The notes under the pieces are model-generated. The model searched no databases, was not told where the DNA came from, and saw only the letters and a list, made by a program, of their open reading frames with translations. Of a DNA stretch of 64,000 nt, positions 1 to 10,639 are shown in pieces; the stretch's first letter is position 1, and each line of letters begins with the position of its first letter. Location of the stretch: contig CAVOXY010000035.1 of NCBI GenBank assembly GCA_963700515.1, forward strand, positions 45,259 to 109,258, in the 5' to 3' direction. Position numbers and translations under genes: made by a program. The stretch is from JAJRVM01 sp963700515. Lineage in GTDB: Bacteria > Planctomycetota > Planctomycetia > Pirellulales > Pirellulaceae.

Positions 1-947
1 TCGGCCTTGCCGGACTCTTCGAGTGCGTGGAGGATCTTGCCGATCTGGACGTCCATATGCGTGATCAGCGCGTAGTATTCCTGGCGATGGACCTGGACGG
101 CGTAGGGTGTGCGCGGCCAGGGAGCCAGCTGTTCGTCGCGCAGGTCGGTGCCGGCGCCGATGTCGTCCTTGTAGGGGTACTCAGGGAGAAAATTGAGCGG
201 AATGGAGATGCGATCGAGAGGATATTTGTCGACGTACTCCTTGGGAGACTGCCGCGGGTCATGGGGGGCATTGAAGGCCAGGTACATGAAGAAGGGGTGA
301 TCCTGGCGTGAAGCTTGCTCAAGATATGCCTGGGCATCCTTCGCCAACACTTCGCTCCAGTGTTCCCCACCTTCCCAGAATCCGCCGAACTGCGGGTCCC
401 ACGGTTTCCACGGATCCTCTTGGCCCGCCACCGGTCGATAGTACCCAGCTTTGGAATCTCGCGGCATGCCCGGCCGGATATGAACGGTATGATCGAAGAG
501 CTGTTGAGCGTTCGCCTGGACGTGCCATTTCCCTGTCATATAGGTTTCGTAGCCGCCACGGCTGAGGTATTGAGACCACATATGGCCGGCAGCCGCTTCG
601 TCTTTCAGACGAGGTTCGCAGTCGCGAGCGCGCCACGAGAAGCGGCCGGTGTTGAGCATGGTACGACTGGCGACGCACACCGCTCCGTGCCAGCCTCCCA
701 TATTATACGCGTGCGTGAAAGTAACGCCGGTTCTCGCCAAACGATCGAGATTGGGAGTTTCAATCTCGTCGTTACCCAACGCATGAATGGTCTCGAAACA
801 CATGTCGTCGGCAAAAATGAACAGAATATTCGGCCGTGGATCAGTCGGTTGTGGATCCGCGGCGCCGGCGAAACCACACCTTGGCGCGGCAGCCAGCAGG
901 ATACTCCAGACGACGACGTAGACGGTCACCAGCAGCAGTCTCTTCAT
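1..947 (-). CDS. Secreted Cys-type sulfatase (3' end outside window)
   Basis: Open without a stop from ATG at 947 to the window edge (about 315 residues), so the C-terminal part is missing. Residues 1-28 form a signal peptide (MKRLLLV start, hydrophobic core). A metal-binding 'FADDM' segment follows, and then 'CVASR', the cysteine that is converted to formylglycine in sulfatases (C-x-[PA]-S-R class), followed by the usual 'TMLNTGR'. Further downstream are 'GKWHVQ' and 'FNAPHDPR', both typical of type I sulfatases (alkaline phosphatase fold). Role by family: hydrolysis of sulfate esters, likely on algal or animal polysaccharides, in the periplasm or outside the cell. Choline-sulfatase- and iduronate-sulfatase-like subfamilies are both possible; the substrate cannot be read from sequence. 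Confidence 0.9.
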   Translation of the reverse strand, partial: MKRLLLVTVYVVVWSILLAAAPRCGFAGAADPQPTDPRPNILFIFADDMCFETIHALGNDEIETPNLDRLARTGVTFTHAYNMGGWHGAVCVASRTMLNTGRFSWRARDCEPRLKDEAAAGHMWSQYLSRGGYETYMTGKWHVQANAQQLFDHTVHIRPGMPRDSKAGYYRPVAGQEDPWKPWDPQFGGFWEGGEHWSEVLAKDAQAYLEQASRQDHPFFMYLAFNAPHDPRQSPKEYVDKYPLDRISIPLNFLPEYPYKDDIGAGTDLRDEQLAPWPRTPYAVQVHRQEYYALITHMDVQIGKILHALEESGKA

Positions 948-1034
948 GCGATGCACCTCTCGTTTCCTGATGCGGGCTTGGCCCGCAGCCACGAAGATAG
1001 CCTCAACGCGTTCGGTCTTGCCGACTTGGACGGT

Positions 1035-1172
1035 CTGAACAATGAGGGACTGCGCAATGCGGAATTAGCAGTAGCATGCTCACTGTGCACACTGTCGCAG
1101 TGTTCGCCACCCCTTTCCCCGTTCGGCGCCATCTCTCATTCCGCATTCCGCACTCCGCATTCCCGATTCGTT
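1035..1172. repeat. Dispersed 'ATGCGGA' hairpin element, copy A
   Basis: Left arm carries 'gcgcaatgcggaatt', right arm 'cattccgcattccgcac', so the ends are complementary and can fold. The inner part matches copy C near 41,840-41,905 ('tcgccacc...cgccatctc') and the left flank 'gacttggacgg' also matches copy C. Two related copies lie at 24,238-24,360 and 41,760-41,905. It fills the gap between the sulfatase and the isomerase-like gene; no coding potential is visible. Confidence 0.6.
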
Positions 1173-1330
1173 CTCCATCGAGAAGTCGGCGTCAGAAAGT
1201 TGCGCACATGGTATCGAGTACCTAACGCGAGCTTGGTCCACAGCCCAACAGTGGAACCTGCACGCACCATGCTCAACCTTACAGGCTGAGATGAATCCAG
1301 TCACCGCGGTTGAGTGGCTACGGGTTGCGG

Positions 1331-2799
1331 TCAGGCAGTGACCATCTCCTCACCTTCCGCCAGGACCTTTAACCCCATGAGGTGGGCCAAGTCCTTGATG
1401 TTGTCAGCATGGTCACCATAGTACACCACACGGTGAAGCAGAGTCATCATGTCGTTGGGCAAGATCCCTCCACCCCATTTGCGGAACAACTGCCGAGCGT
1501 TGTCGACCTCGGCTACGACTTGCGTGCGGCAGCCCCGATCGTCGAAATCGCACACTTCGACAATGGTGCCTGTGGTCACCAGGATCGTGTCCAAGTGGGC
1601 AACTTTGGCCCATGTCAATTTCTGCCCGATGTCCGCGTTCATGAACACTTCCAGCGACGCGCCGAGGTTGTCGTCGCGATGACTGCGAATCGAGAACGGT
1701 AGCCGCTCGGACGCCGGCCCACGCATCTTGGTCGGTGCGACACAGTGGGCGTGGATCACCGAGTTCTTGGCGGTATCAATCAGCGGATCCGAAATGAAAC
1801 CCGGCAGTCCAAACGCGTAGAGGAACATCAGCATCGTGAGTGTCGAGTCCATGTCGGCCTCACAAGCTCCGACCACGCCCTCGTCCAGCAATTTGCTGAA
1901 GCCCAAACAGGGGTAGCCGAGCGTCTGAATCGGTATGCCACCGAGGCACTTGACGGTAATCGCTTGCGCCCATGCTCCAGCATCAGCTTCTTCATGGCCA
2001 GATAGGTCTTGCAGGACTTGATAATCTCTTCGCGACTCGGCTCGACAATTTCTTTGGCTTGCGAGAGCCAGTAGCTTTGCGCCTCTTGCTCAGCGGCCGC
2101 GTCGTCGATCGACTGGTGAACTTGGACGAATTCGGGAGGCGTGATCTGAATCACTTCCGGCCCGAGTTTCGCACGGACTTGCTGGAAGTCTCCCGCCGCG
2201 GCGGTACCGGCGGCGCAGCCGGGGTTTCCCATGAGGATGATCTTCGACTGTCTCATCCGCGCCGGAACGCGCAGCAACGCCACCAGACGGTCGATCTCGG
2301 CCAGGTCCCGCGACGGTGCAAGAATGAGGGGCAGACCCTGTTGCTGAAGACGCGGTACATACATCCAGTCGTGGCCACTGAACGGCTGAGAATAGATGGC
2401 GACCGGCTTGCCCGATTCGGCGAAAATCCGAAAAGGCTCGGCGTCCCCGAACGACAAATGCACGACGAGAATCGCATCCGCCTGGGATTGCTCAATTTTG
2501 GGCAATAGGTCGGCCGCCTGTTTGGCGTGATTGGAAATCAGATCCCCCCCCACCCACTGCACGTCGCCAAGCGTTGTTTGGACCTTGGCCAGGTAGGGAG
2601 CGAATTTCTCCTTGATCTCGCGCGGCGCGTCAAACTCCGGCTTCGGCCACGCACCGCCGGTCCCCAGATAGACGACGTAGACCTTGACGGGCGGCAATGT
2701 GGGCCAACCAGCCTCCTGGGCGGCAGAGAGCGGCCGAGCGGCCACGCCCCCGGCCAACAACACGCCACCGGTGGTGCCGAGAAATGATCGACGACTCAT
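1331..2799 (-). CDS. TAT-exported L-fucose-isomerase-like protein (one frameshift)
   Basis: Start at ATG 2799 gives 'SRRSFLGTT', a twin-arginine signal with a short hydrophobic stretch and cleavage near 'LSAA'; a second ATG four codons upstream (2811) is less likely. About 490 residues in all. The first 280 codons and the last 190 are in different frames; they join smoothly if one G is restored in the GGGC run near 1973 ('LEHGAQAITVKCLGG'). The C-terminal part ('HRVVYYGDHADNIKDLA') resembles the C-terminal domain of L-fucose/L-arabinose isomerases. Export is odd for a sugar isomerase, which is normally cytoplasmic, so a binding or other role is possible. Same strand as the sulfatase. Confidence 0.7.
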
Positions 2800-3195
2800 G
2801 GATAACGGCATTCTCTCTCTCCTGGCTTGCGTTTCTTGCGGCGGTGCGAATAAGGTGAAGCACGATCCTGCGGGCGACTCTCCCTGCTGTCTCGACTGCC
2901 AGTCGCCACGGGCTTCGCTTCATTCTAACCGGACCAGTTACCCAGGGTCCACTGCCGCACGTAGAACGGAATTCATTCCGTTTACGCGGCTCCCATCGCT
3001 CCCCACTTCACCAGACCCCGCGTCGATGCCGCTGGCATAGGCGTGCAGTTCACGCTGAGTTGAGTGACGTTGTCTGTGAGTACAGAGGAGTAAGAGCTCG
3101 ACCATGTAGCGTTAGCCGCTCACGAATAGCACCCTCAACCGAGTGTTTGTTTCCTATTGCGTTGGCCACGCTGCCCCCTTAGATTGCAGTTCACT

Positions 3196-3342
3196 ATGAA
3201 CTTCATGGATCTTGTCGTAAAACTCGGTAGCTTTGCACTGCTGGTGATTTCTGTCCTGGTTGGCATCATGCTGCTGATTTCCCTCGTCGACCGGCATGCG
3301 CGAAACGACAGTTCGCAGAACGAGCGGGAAAAACGCCGCTGA
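3196..3342 (+). CDS. Small single-pass membrane protein, hypothetical
   Basis: A 48-residue frame starting MNFMDLVVK with one strongly hydrophobic segment (about residues 8-29, 'FALLVISVLVGIMLLISLV') followed by a charged tail rich in Arg, Lys and Glu. This inside-positive layout suits a small inner-membrane protein. An upstream start in the same frame (3157) exists, but the ATG at 3196 puts the membrane helix near the N terminus. No family recognised and no obvious partner; it lies alone between two minus-strand gene blocks. Could be spurious. Confidence 0.4.
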   Translation: MNFMDLVVKLGSFALLVISVLVGIMLLISLVDRHARNDSSQNEREKRR

Positions 3343-3681
3343 ATCCGCGGCTAGATTCGCCGAGCCTGGCGAGGCGGGCGGGAATCCTCGTCGCCGCCGT
3401 TGCTTCGGAAACGGAACGGTGGAGTGGCGGAGTGATGGAGTGATGGAGTGATGGAGTGATGGAGTGGTGGAGTGATGGAGTGATGGAGTGATGGAGTGGT
3501 GGAGTGGTGGAGTGGTGGAGTGGTGGAGTGGTGGAGTGGTGGAGTGATGGAGTGGTGGAGTGATCTTATCGTCTCAGCACTGGAACGAGAGCCCGTATGC
3601 TGTCCAACACTTCAATAACCCAACACTCCCCTCCTCCCGCACTCCACCCCTCCAGAATCACGCTGGCGGATTAGCACCGAT
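3343..3681. repeat. GGAGTGAT/GGAGTGGT tandem repeat with inverted arm
   Basis: From 3421 to about 3564 an 8-bp unit (tggagtga or tggagtgg) is repeated about 17 times with single-base variants. About 60 bp later (3624-3655) the complement appears ('cccgcactccacccctcc'), so the region can fold into a long hairpin. The same arrangement recurs at 37,864-38,108 and 48,027-48,150. No gene is seen in this gap; it sits just after the stop codon of the surface-protein gene. Confidence 0.85.
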
Positions 3682-6600
3682 CTAATTGCCGCTGGCGATA
3701 AAGCGCCGTTTGGAAAGCCGCTCAATACCCAAATGGGCGCTCAAGTCGGTTGCGGAGACGAGTTCCGTGTTGGGATCCTCACCATTGACCGTCGCGCTGT
3801 TCGAGTAGGCACCCGCAATGACGACTCGAGTGGCTCGGTAGACCCAGGTTTCCGTCACATCCAGCTGATTGTCGCCATCCGTATCGCCACTGATTCGCGT
3901 CGGAGTGAAATCGTCGCTGGTGTCTCCCACCGTTCCATTGTCGTCGGTGATCACGATGTTGGTCAGTGCGATGTTTCCGGTATTGGTCACGTTGTAGGTG
4001 AAGGTGGCCGTCGATCCGATACCCAGACTAGGTCCGGCACCCGTCCCGGTGTCGATCCCATTGGTCAGCTTTTGCAGGGCAATGCCGGCCGTGAACCCAA
4101 AGTGATTGCTCGGATCGGTATCGCTGACGTCGGCTGCAGCGGGGATGTCCGTCCCCGTCGCGTCGACGGGATTGGCCGTCACACTGCCGTTGTTTGTGTA
4201 CTGGCCGGCGGTCACGGTGCGAGTGGCCTGGTAAGTCCACGTCTCCGTGGTGTCCAAGCGGCCGTCACTGTTTGTGTCGCCACTTTGCAAGGTAGGTGAG
4301 AAGTCATCGGCCGTATTGCCGGCGGTACCGTTGTCGTCGAGGACGACGACGGTGGCGAGCGGCACCGTTCCGGTGTTCGTCACGACGTAGGTGAACGTGG
4401 CCGTGCCGCCGACGGCGATGACCGGTCCCGGCGTCGTGTTGGCGTCCTGTCCGTTGGTGGACTTGACGATATTGATGCCGGTCACAATTCCCAGATGATT
4501 GCTCGGATCGCTGTCGCTTACGTCGGCCAACCCGACAACATCGGCGCCGGCAGCGTCCACTGGGTGGGCGGTGATACTGCCGATGTTCGTGTACTGGCCG
4601 GCGGTGACGACGCGCGTGGCCTGGTAGGTCCAGGTTTCCGTTGTATCGAGCTGGTTGTTGCTGTTCGTGTCGCCACTTTGCAGAGTCGGTGTTATGTCAT
4701 CGGCCGCGTTGCCGGGCGTGCCGTTGTCGTCCAGGACCACCACGGTCGCCAACGACGTGGTGCCGGTGTTGGTCACCACATAGGTAAAGGTGGCGGTCGT
4801 ACCGACGACCAGGAGCGGACCGGTGGTCGTGTTGGCGTCCTGCCCATTGGTCGACTTGACGATGTTGATGCCGGCCGTCACCCCCAAGTGATTGCTCGGG
4901 TCGCTATCGGCAACGTCTGCCAGCCCGGTAATATCGGCTCCCGTGAAGTCGACGGGATGGGCGGTGACACTGCCGATGTTCGTGTACTGGCCGGCGGTGA
5001 CGACACGGGTGGCCTGATAGGTCCAGGTTTCCGTCGTATCGAGTTGCCCGTTGCTGTTCGTATCGCCGCTCTGGAAGGTGGCGTCGAAGTCGTCTGCCAG
5101 GTTGCCGGCCGTCCCGTTGTCGTCGCGGACCAGGACGTTGTCCAGCGGCACGTTGCCTGTATTCGTCACGACATAGGTGAACGTGGCGGTGGATCCCACA
5201 CCCAAACTCGGACCGGGTGCCGTGTTGGCATCCTGGCCGTTGGTGGATTTGACGACATTGACCCCCGCCGTCGCGCCGAAGTGATTGCTGGGATCGGTGT
5301 CCGTGACATCGGCGATGCCGGTGATGTCGGCGCCAGCCGAGTCGACCGGATTACCGGTCACCGTGCCGATATTCGTGTACTGACCGGCGGTCACGATGCG
5401 TGTGGCCTGGTAGGTCCACGTTTCCGTTATGTCGAGTCGTCCGTCGCTGTTGGTATCGCCGCTCTGGAAAGCGGCATCGAAATCGTCGGACACGTCGCCG
5501 GCCGTGCCATTGTCGTCGCGGACCACGACCGAATCCAACGCGACGTTGCCGGTGTTGGTGACGACATAGGTGAATGTCGCCGTGGAGCCTACCGGCAACA
5601 CCGGTCCGGTGGCTGTGTTGGCGTCCTGGCCGTTGGTCGATTTGACGAGACTGACCGCGGCATCCACACCGAAGTGGTTACTGGGATCATCGTCCGTGAC
5701 TTGGGTACTCAGGGCATCCTCCGCCGTCACGCTGCCGATGTTCGTGTATTGGCCGGCAGTGACGATCCGCGTTGCGGAGTATGTCCAGGTCTCTGTTGTC
5801 TCGAGGATGTTGTTGCTGTTCGTATCCCCGTCGACAAACGCCGGACTGAAGTCGTCGGTGGTGTCGCCGGCCGTTCCGTTGTCGTCCGTCACCACGACGT
5901 TCTGCAGCGAGGTGCCGCCCGTGCTGCGCACCGTGTAGGTGAACGTGGCCGTGGCGCCGACCGCCAGATTCGGACCGCTCCCGACCGTGTTGGCGTCTTG
6001 TCCGTTCGTGAATTTGACGATCTCGATGGACGGTACGTCATTCTCCAGGTCGGATGTCGCTTCGTTCGGTTTCAAGCTGCTTAACACGGTGACCGTGGCA
6101 TCCAAGTCAGGCACACCGTTAATCAGCAGCTCGATGGCGCCGATGGAGGTGAACGTCGCACCAGCTCCGCCCCCCACCACAAACGCCGAAAAGGGTACGA
6201 AGATATCTTCGATCGACGCCTGATCCGGAATGCTGATCGTCGTCGTCGAGAAATCGGTGGCGTTGGTGTACACTCGCACCTCGGCCGTGGCACCCGACGA
6301 ATCGCCCCGCGTGGCGAGCAGCAAGCCGGCATTCGCGTCGCTATCGGACAGGTCTACCACTCCCAGTCCAGTGGCGTCCAGCACGGTGGCATCGCCGTCG
6401 GGTCCGTCATATTGAATCAGCGCGGTACCAACCACATTCAATCCGGACACAAAGGCGAACAGGTTCGAGTCGAACTGGTCGATCTGGACCGCCACATCCC
6501 CAGCACCGGACGATGTATGTGACCAGCACATCGCGCTCGCCACCGATCGCTTCGGTGGCGGCCAGGGCACTATTGGCGGTCGGTGTCACCGGATTCGGCC

Positions 6601-7076
6601 GTGACCGTCTGCTCTGTCGTGTCAAACGTGTCGACCGTCTGCACCGTCGTACCATTGACGTTTGCCGCAGTGATCGTGACCAAGGCCGCGGCCGGGGGTG
6701 AGAAACCAGCGGTCGGCAGCTGACGCACGAAGTAGTCGTCGGCCGTCAGCGTGTTCGCCGCCAGCAGACCGCCCGCGTTGGTGCTCGCGAACCGATATAC
6801 GCCCGAGACGCCCGTGGTCGTCGTACCGAGCAGCGTATCGGTGGCCGAGTCGAACGTGCTGTCGCCGTTGTCACGGTAGAGTTCGACCGTGGCGCCGCTG
6901 ATGCGCGTGTCGTCCCCCGTCAGGCCATCACCCGTGAGATCCACAAAGGCCGTGCCACCGATGGCCGCCAGATCCAGCGCCAGCAGGTTACGTGTCTCGA
7001 GCGGCTCGAATAGCAGACGACGGCCTGCCACCGCACGTCTTCTCTTCGATGATTTTGTGCGTCGAAAGAATCCCAT
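3682..7076 (-). CDS. Cell-surface protein with SdrD-B-like domain and six DUF11-type repeats (frameshifted)
   Basis: ATG 7076 gives a basic N terminus (MGFFRRTKSSKRRR) followed by 'EPLETRNLL', the motif found at the N terminus of many exported planctomycete proteins. Next comes an SdrD-B-like carboxypeptidase-regulatory domain ('TAFVDLTGDGL...ATVELYRDNGDSTFD'). Two frame changes near 6580 and 6510 separate this from the rest, with homology continuing through both. The remainder is six DUF11-like repeats beginning 'KSTNGQDANT' and containing the acidic pattern 'GDTNSNxxLDTTETW', which looks calcium-binding. Repeats 2 to 5 start exactly 393 bp apart (131 residues). The C terminus 'LSKRRFIASGN' has no sorting motif I recognise. 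Likely an adhesin or S-layer-like protein. It follows the BBP7 gene by 47 bp, so the two are probably cotranscribed. Confidence 0.8.
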
Positions 7077-7123
7077 GGCTGGCTCTCGTGATGATGAGTG
7101 AAGACTCGAATTGTACAAAGCGT

Positions 7124-8627
7124 CTACCAGGTCCGTTCCAGTCCCAGGCTCAGGCCATTAACCCACAAGTCGCTCTCAGAAAACGTAAAGACTGGCCGTT
7201 CGAGACCCGCCAGTGGATTGCTCTCGGGTGGAAACAGGTTCGGATTCACGTCGCGGTCGATCTGGTCGCCCGGTCGCACCACGCTGCTCCAATACATGAA
7301 CGTGTAACCGATGGTGGCGCGCCATTGCGGGGAAATCACACAGCCCAACGTGACTCCTAACTCCGGAACCACGGCGAACTGGTTGCGAGAGTACTCGCCG
7401 ATGTTCGTACGCTGCGCGAGCAGGCCACCGGTGGCGTTCTCGAAGTTGTTGCTGTCACCTCCCGAACCGCGCAGTGTCGTCGCACCGGCAATCGTCACGT
7501 CCTGATGGTTGCTGCCCAGGGCCAATCGCATGAGCAGGTCCACTGAGTACGGGCCCTGGCACCCCTTCCACACCAATCCGAGGTCGACGCCGTTGAACGA
7601 GTTGCCTGTTTCGAATCGGTCTTCGATCAGGAATTGCCCGTTGTCCGGCGAAGGCAACAAGCTGTTCAGATCTTCGTTGATCCGCAGCTTCTCCGCCAAA
7701 TTCAGGTACCTCCAGCCAACAAAGCCTGAGAAGGAACTCTGCGTCGGCAGGCTATTGCAACTCAACGCGGCTGGACTGCAGCCGCACGATTGGGAGAATA
7801 TCCGCCTGCCGTGGACCCCGACTCCGTAGAGCTGGCTGGTGGCGGCGACCGTTACGGTGCCACTAAGCTGTCCGGGAAACGCGATCAGTTCCGCATCCTC
7901 GCGACCGTTCGGGGACTCCGTGGAACTCAACACATTAAAAAACGGCCGCGCGATCACGCCGGTTCCCTCCGCGCCCGTCCCACTATAAGTGTAGCTGTCC
8001 GTGACTTCGCCGATGACAAACCCTTCGAACTCCCAGGCGGTTTCATGGCACGCATCCGCCCACAGGCCTATACGCAGCCTGCCGCCAGAATACATCTGGT
8101 TCAACATCTGATCACCCACCAAGGTCTGAGTGCCGGGCAAGCCCAACACACCCTCGGAGGCCTGTGTACCGTTGGTCACCAACGCCGGGATCTGCATCGG
8201 CCGCGGCCACCACATCAGGTACTCGCCCTGAATCCACCCGTCGGGAATGCAGGGCTGGCAAAAGTTGCTGCACGGCAGGCAACCGAGCGCCGCACCGCCG
8301 CAGTTGCCGATCCCATCGCCACAGGATGAGCAATCGGCTTGTCCTTCCATGAATGCCGAGTTGGCGGAGGACATCTCTCCGCCCATCAACATCGGCAGAT
8401 CATGGCCGGTTGAACCTCCCGTAACAGGCTGTGTGCCTTCTGCTGCTAGCGTCGGCTCGTGCAAAACCTCCTGTGTGGAGACTCTGCGCAGGGGTCGAGG
8501 CCGTGCCGTTGTGGAGCGCTCGGCAGGGCTCAGGAGACCGATTCGATTTTGGGCCAATGACTCCGTGCTTGCACTCGCTACTACCAAGAGGGCAAACCCG
8601 GCTCAGCCAGTATCTTGCTCTGTTCAC
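7124..8627 (-). CDS. BBP7-family outer-membrane beta-barrel protein
   Basis: About 490 residues. A cysteine-rich segment ('CSSCGDGIGNCGG', 'CLPCSNFCQPC') near residue 100 leads into 'GWIQGEYLMWWPRPMQIPALVT', the hallmark of planctomycete BBP7 barrels, followed by alternating beta-strand sequence to the C terminus. The longest open frame begins at a TTG (8587) and would lack a proper signal. A GTG at 8627 starts 'VNRARYWLSR', and a one-base change near 8595 would fuse it to 'LVVASASTESLAQ', giving a good signal peptide, so I place the start there. Stands upstream of the DUF11 surface protein on the same strand. Porin or structural outer-membrane role by family; ligand unknown. Confidence 0.8.
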
Positions 8628-9077
8628 CACTCGACCTTCCATGAAAGACACGGTCAATCACTTTGCGGGGTGACCAGGCTCGTCGGTGTCCAGGTCCCCC
8701 CCGCAGATCTGACAACACTTGGGTGCGTCAGTTCATCCTGTTCGGTATCGGCCATTAGAACCGGCATATTTTAGGCAAACAGTAAGATTTCCCTAATCGT
8801 TACAAGCGGCCAGCAAGTCCATACGCTTGAGGGGCACGGCGGCGGCCATGCCGGCACTCGCTTGTGCGAGGATCCAACTGCCCGCGCGGTCGCGCCCGCG
8901 ATCGCGAGTTCGTGGGAGCCGAGGGGAAGTGGTGGGCCCTGTTGGGATAGGCGTCTTGCCGCGGCGAGCGGCATTCCGCTACCGTGCCTCGGACGAAAAG
9001 GGGGTTGGCATTGCCCCCCCGCACTGCCTACAATCGCACGCAGACCGCAGCCGTGCCAGATCTGAACAGGAGTTACC
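8628..9077. other. Divergent intergenic region
   Basis: A 450-bp gap between the minus-strand BBP7/surface-protein unit and the plus-strand GNAT-nitrilase gene. It must hold promoters for both directions, but I cannot identify convincing boxes. No open frame has family features. 'acaggagttaccgtg' just before 9078 supplies the ribosome site of the next gene. Confidence 0.5.
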
Positions 9078-10636
9078 GTGCCCAGGATCGATATTCGTGA
9101 GTTCGAGACACTCGTCGAGATCCGTGCCCTTGAGAAGGCGGACTACGAGGCTGTCGTCATTTTGCAGAAGAAGTGCTTTCCCAACATGCAGCCGTGGAGC
9201 CGGGAGCAGTTCGATAGCCAGATGGACCACTTCCCGGAGGGGCAGCTCTGCGTCGAGTACGAGGGCGAGATTGTGGCGTCGTCGTCGAGCCTGATCGTCG
9301 ACTTCGATCTCTACTCGGAATGGCACGACTGGAAGTACATCTCCGACGGTGGCACCATCCGCAACCACGATCCGGAAGGCGACACGCTGTACGGGATCGA
9401 GATCATGGTTGATCCGGAGTACCGAGGCATGAAGCTCGCCCGCCGGCTCTACGAGGCGCGGAAACAGATCTGCCGGGACCGCAACCTGAAGGGGATCGTG
9501 ATCGGCGGCCGCCTGCCGGGCTACCTGAAGTACCAGGATCGGATGACGGCGCACGAGTACGTGGCGGCCGTCGAGGAGAAGCAGCTGATCGATCCGGTCC
9601 TCACCACGCAACTGGCCAACGAGTTCGAGGTGCGTCAGGTGATCCCTGACTACATGCCGTCGGACGAGGACAGTGCGGGTTGGGCGACACACATGGAGTG
9701 GACCAACCGCGACTACCGGCCGTTCAAGAAGCGGGCCATCCGTCCTGTCCAGATGGTCCGGCTCGGCGTGCTGCAGTACCAGATGCGCTCGGTCGCGGCG
9801 TTCGAGGCGTTCGAGCAGCAGTGCGAGTTCTTCGTCGACACGGCGTCGGACTACAAGAGCGACTTCCTCGTGTTCCCGGAGCTGATCAGCACGCAGCTGC
9901 TGTCGCTGATCGACGCGAAGCGGCCGGCCGAGGCCGCGCGCAAGCTCGCTGATTACACACCGCGCTACCTCGAGCTCTTCACGGACCTCGCGGTCCGCTA
10001 CCACGTCAACATCATCGGCGGGTCGACCTTCGTCGTGGAGAGCGGCTCGCTCCACAACTGCAGCTACCTGTTCCGCCGCGACGGCACGATCGGCCGCCAG
10101 TACAAGATTCACGTCACGACCGGCCGAGTGGAAGTGGTGGGGAGTCGTCGGCGGTGACAAGGTCGAGGTGTTCGACACCGACTGCGGCCGTGTCTCGATC
10201 CAGATCTGCTACGACATCGAGTTCCCGGAGCTGTCGCGCATCGCCGCGAAGAAGGGTGCCAAGATCATCTTCGTGCCGTTCAACACCGACGAGCGCTTCG
10301 GCTATCTGCGCGTCCGCAACTGCGCGATGGCGCGCTGCATCGAAAACCACGTCTACGTGGCGCTTGTCCGGCTGCGTCGGCAACCTGCCCTCCGTCGCGA
10401 ACGCCGACATCCATTACGCGCAGTCGGGCATCTTCACGCCGGCCGACATCCCGTTCAGCCGCGACGCCATCGCCGCCGAGTGCACGCCGAACATCGAGAC
10501 GATCGTCATGCAGGACCTCGACATCGAGCTCCTGCGGAAGCACAAGTACAAGGGCTCTACGCTGAACTGGCGAGACCGCCGGACAGACCTCTACTCGGTC
10601 CACTGGATCGAGGACGGCAGGGAACGGTCCGTGTGA
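9078..10636 (+). CDS. GNAT acetyltransferase-nitrilase (carbon-nitrogen hydrolase) fusion
   Basis: GTG start at 9078 after 'caggagtt'. Residues 1-210 are a GNAT domain ('IMVDPEYRGMKLARRLYEAR' acetyl-CoA loop); from about residue 225 a carbon-nitrogen hydrolase domain follows ('LVFPELIS' with catalytic Glu, 'GRQYKIH' with Lys, 'QICYDIEFPELSR' with catalytic Cys). Frames change near 10,115 and 10,370; reading across them restores 'KWWGVVGGDKVEVFDTD' and 'VGNLPSVANADIHYAQSGIF', so the gene was probably intact (about 518 residues, normal for this two-domain family). Role by family: amide hydrolysis or N-acyl chemistry on an unknown small molecule in the cytoplasm. Its very regular C/G third positions differ from the neighbours, and it abuts a truncated fucosidase, which suggests insertion by transfer. 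Confidence 0.85.
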
Positions 10637-10639
10637 TAA

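Noticed and set aside
4495..6084. A 529-codon plus-strand frame
   Set aside because: It is the antisense shadow of the DUF11 repeats: its own sequence repeats with the same 393-bp period and has no family features.
8979..10178. A 399-codon minus-strand frame
   Set aside because: Antisense of the GNAT-nitrilase gene; its Arg/Val/Leu/Asp-rich text reflects the complementary codons.
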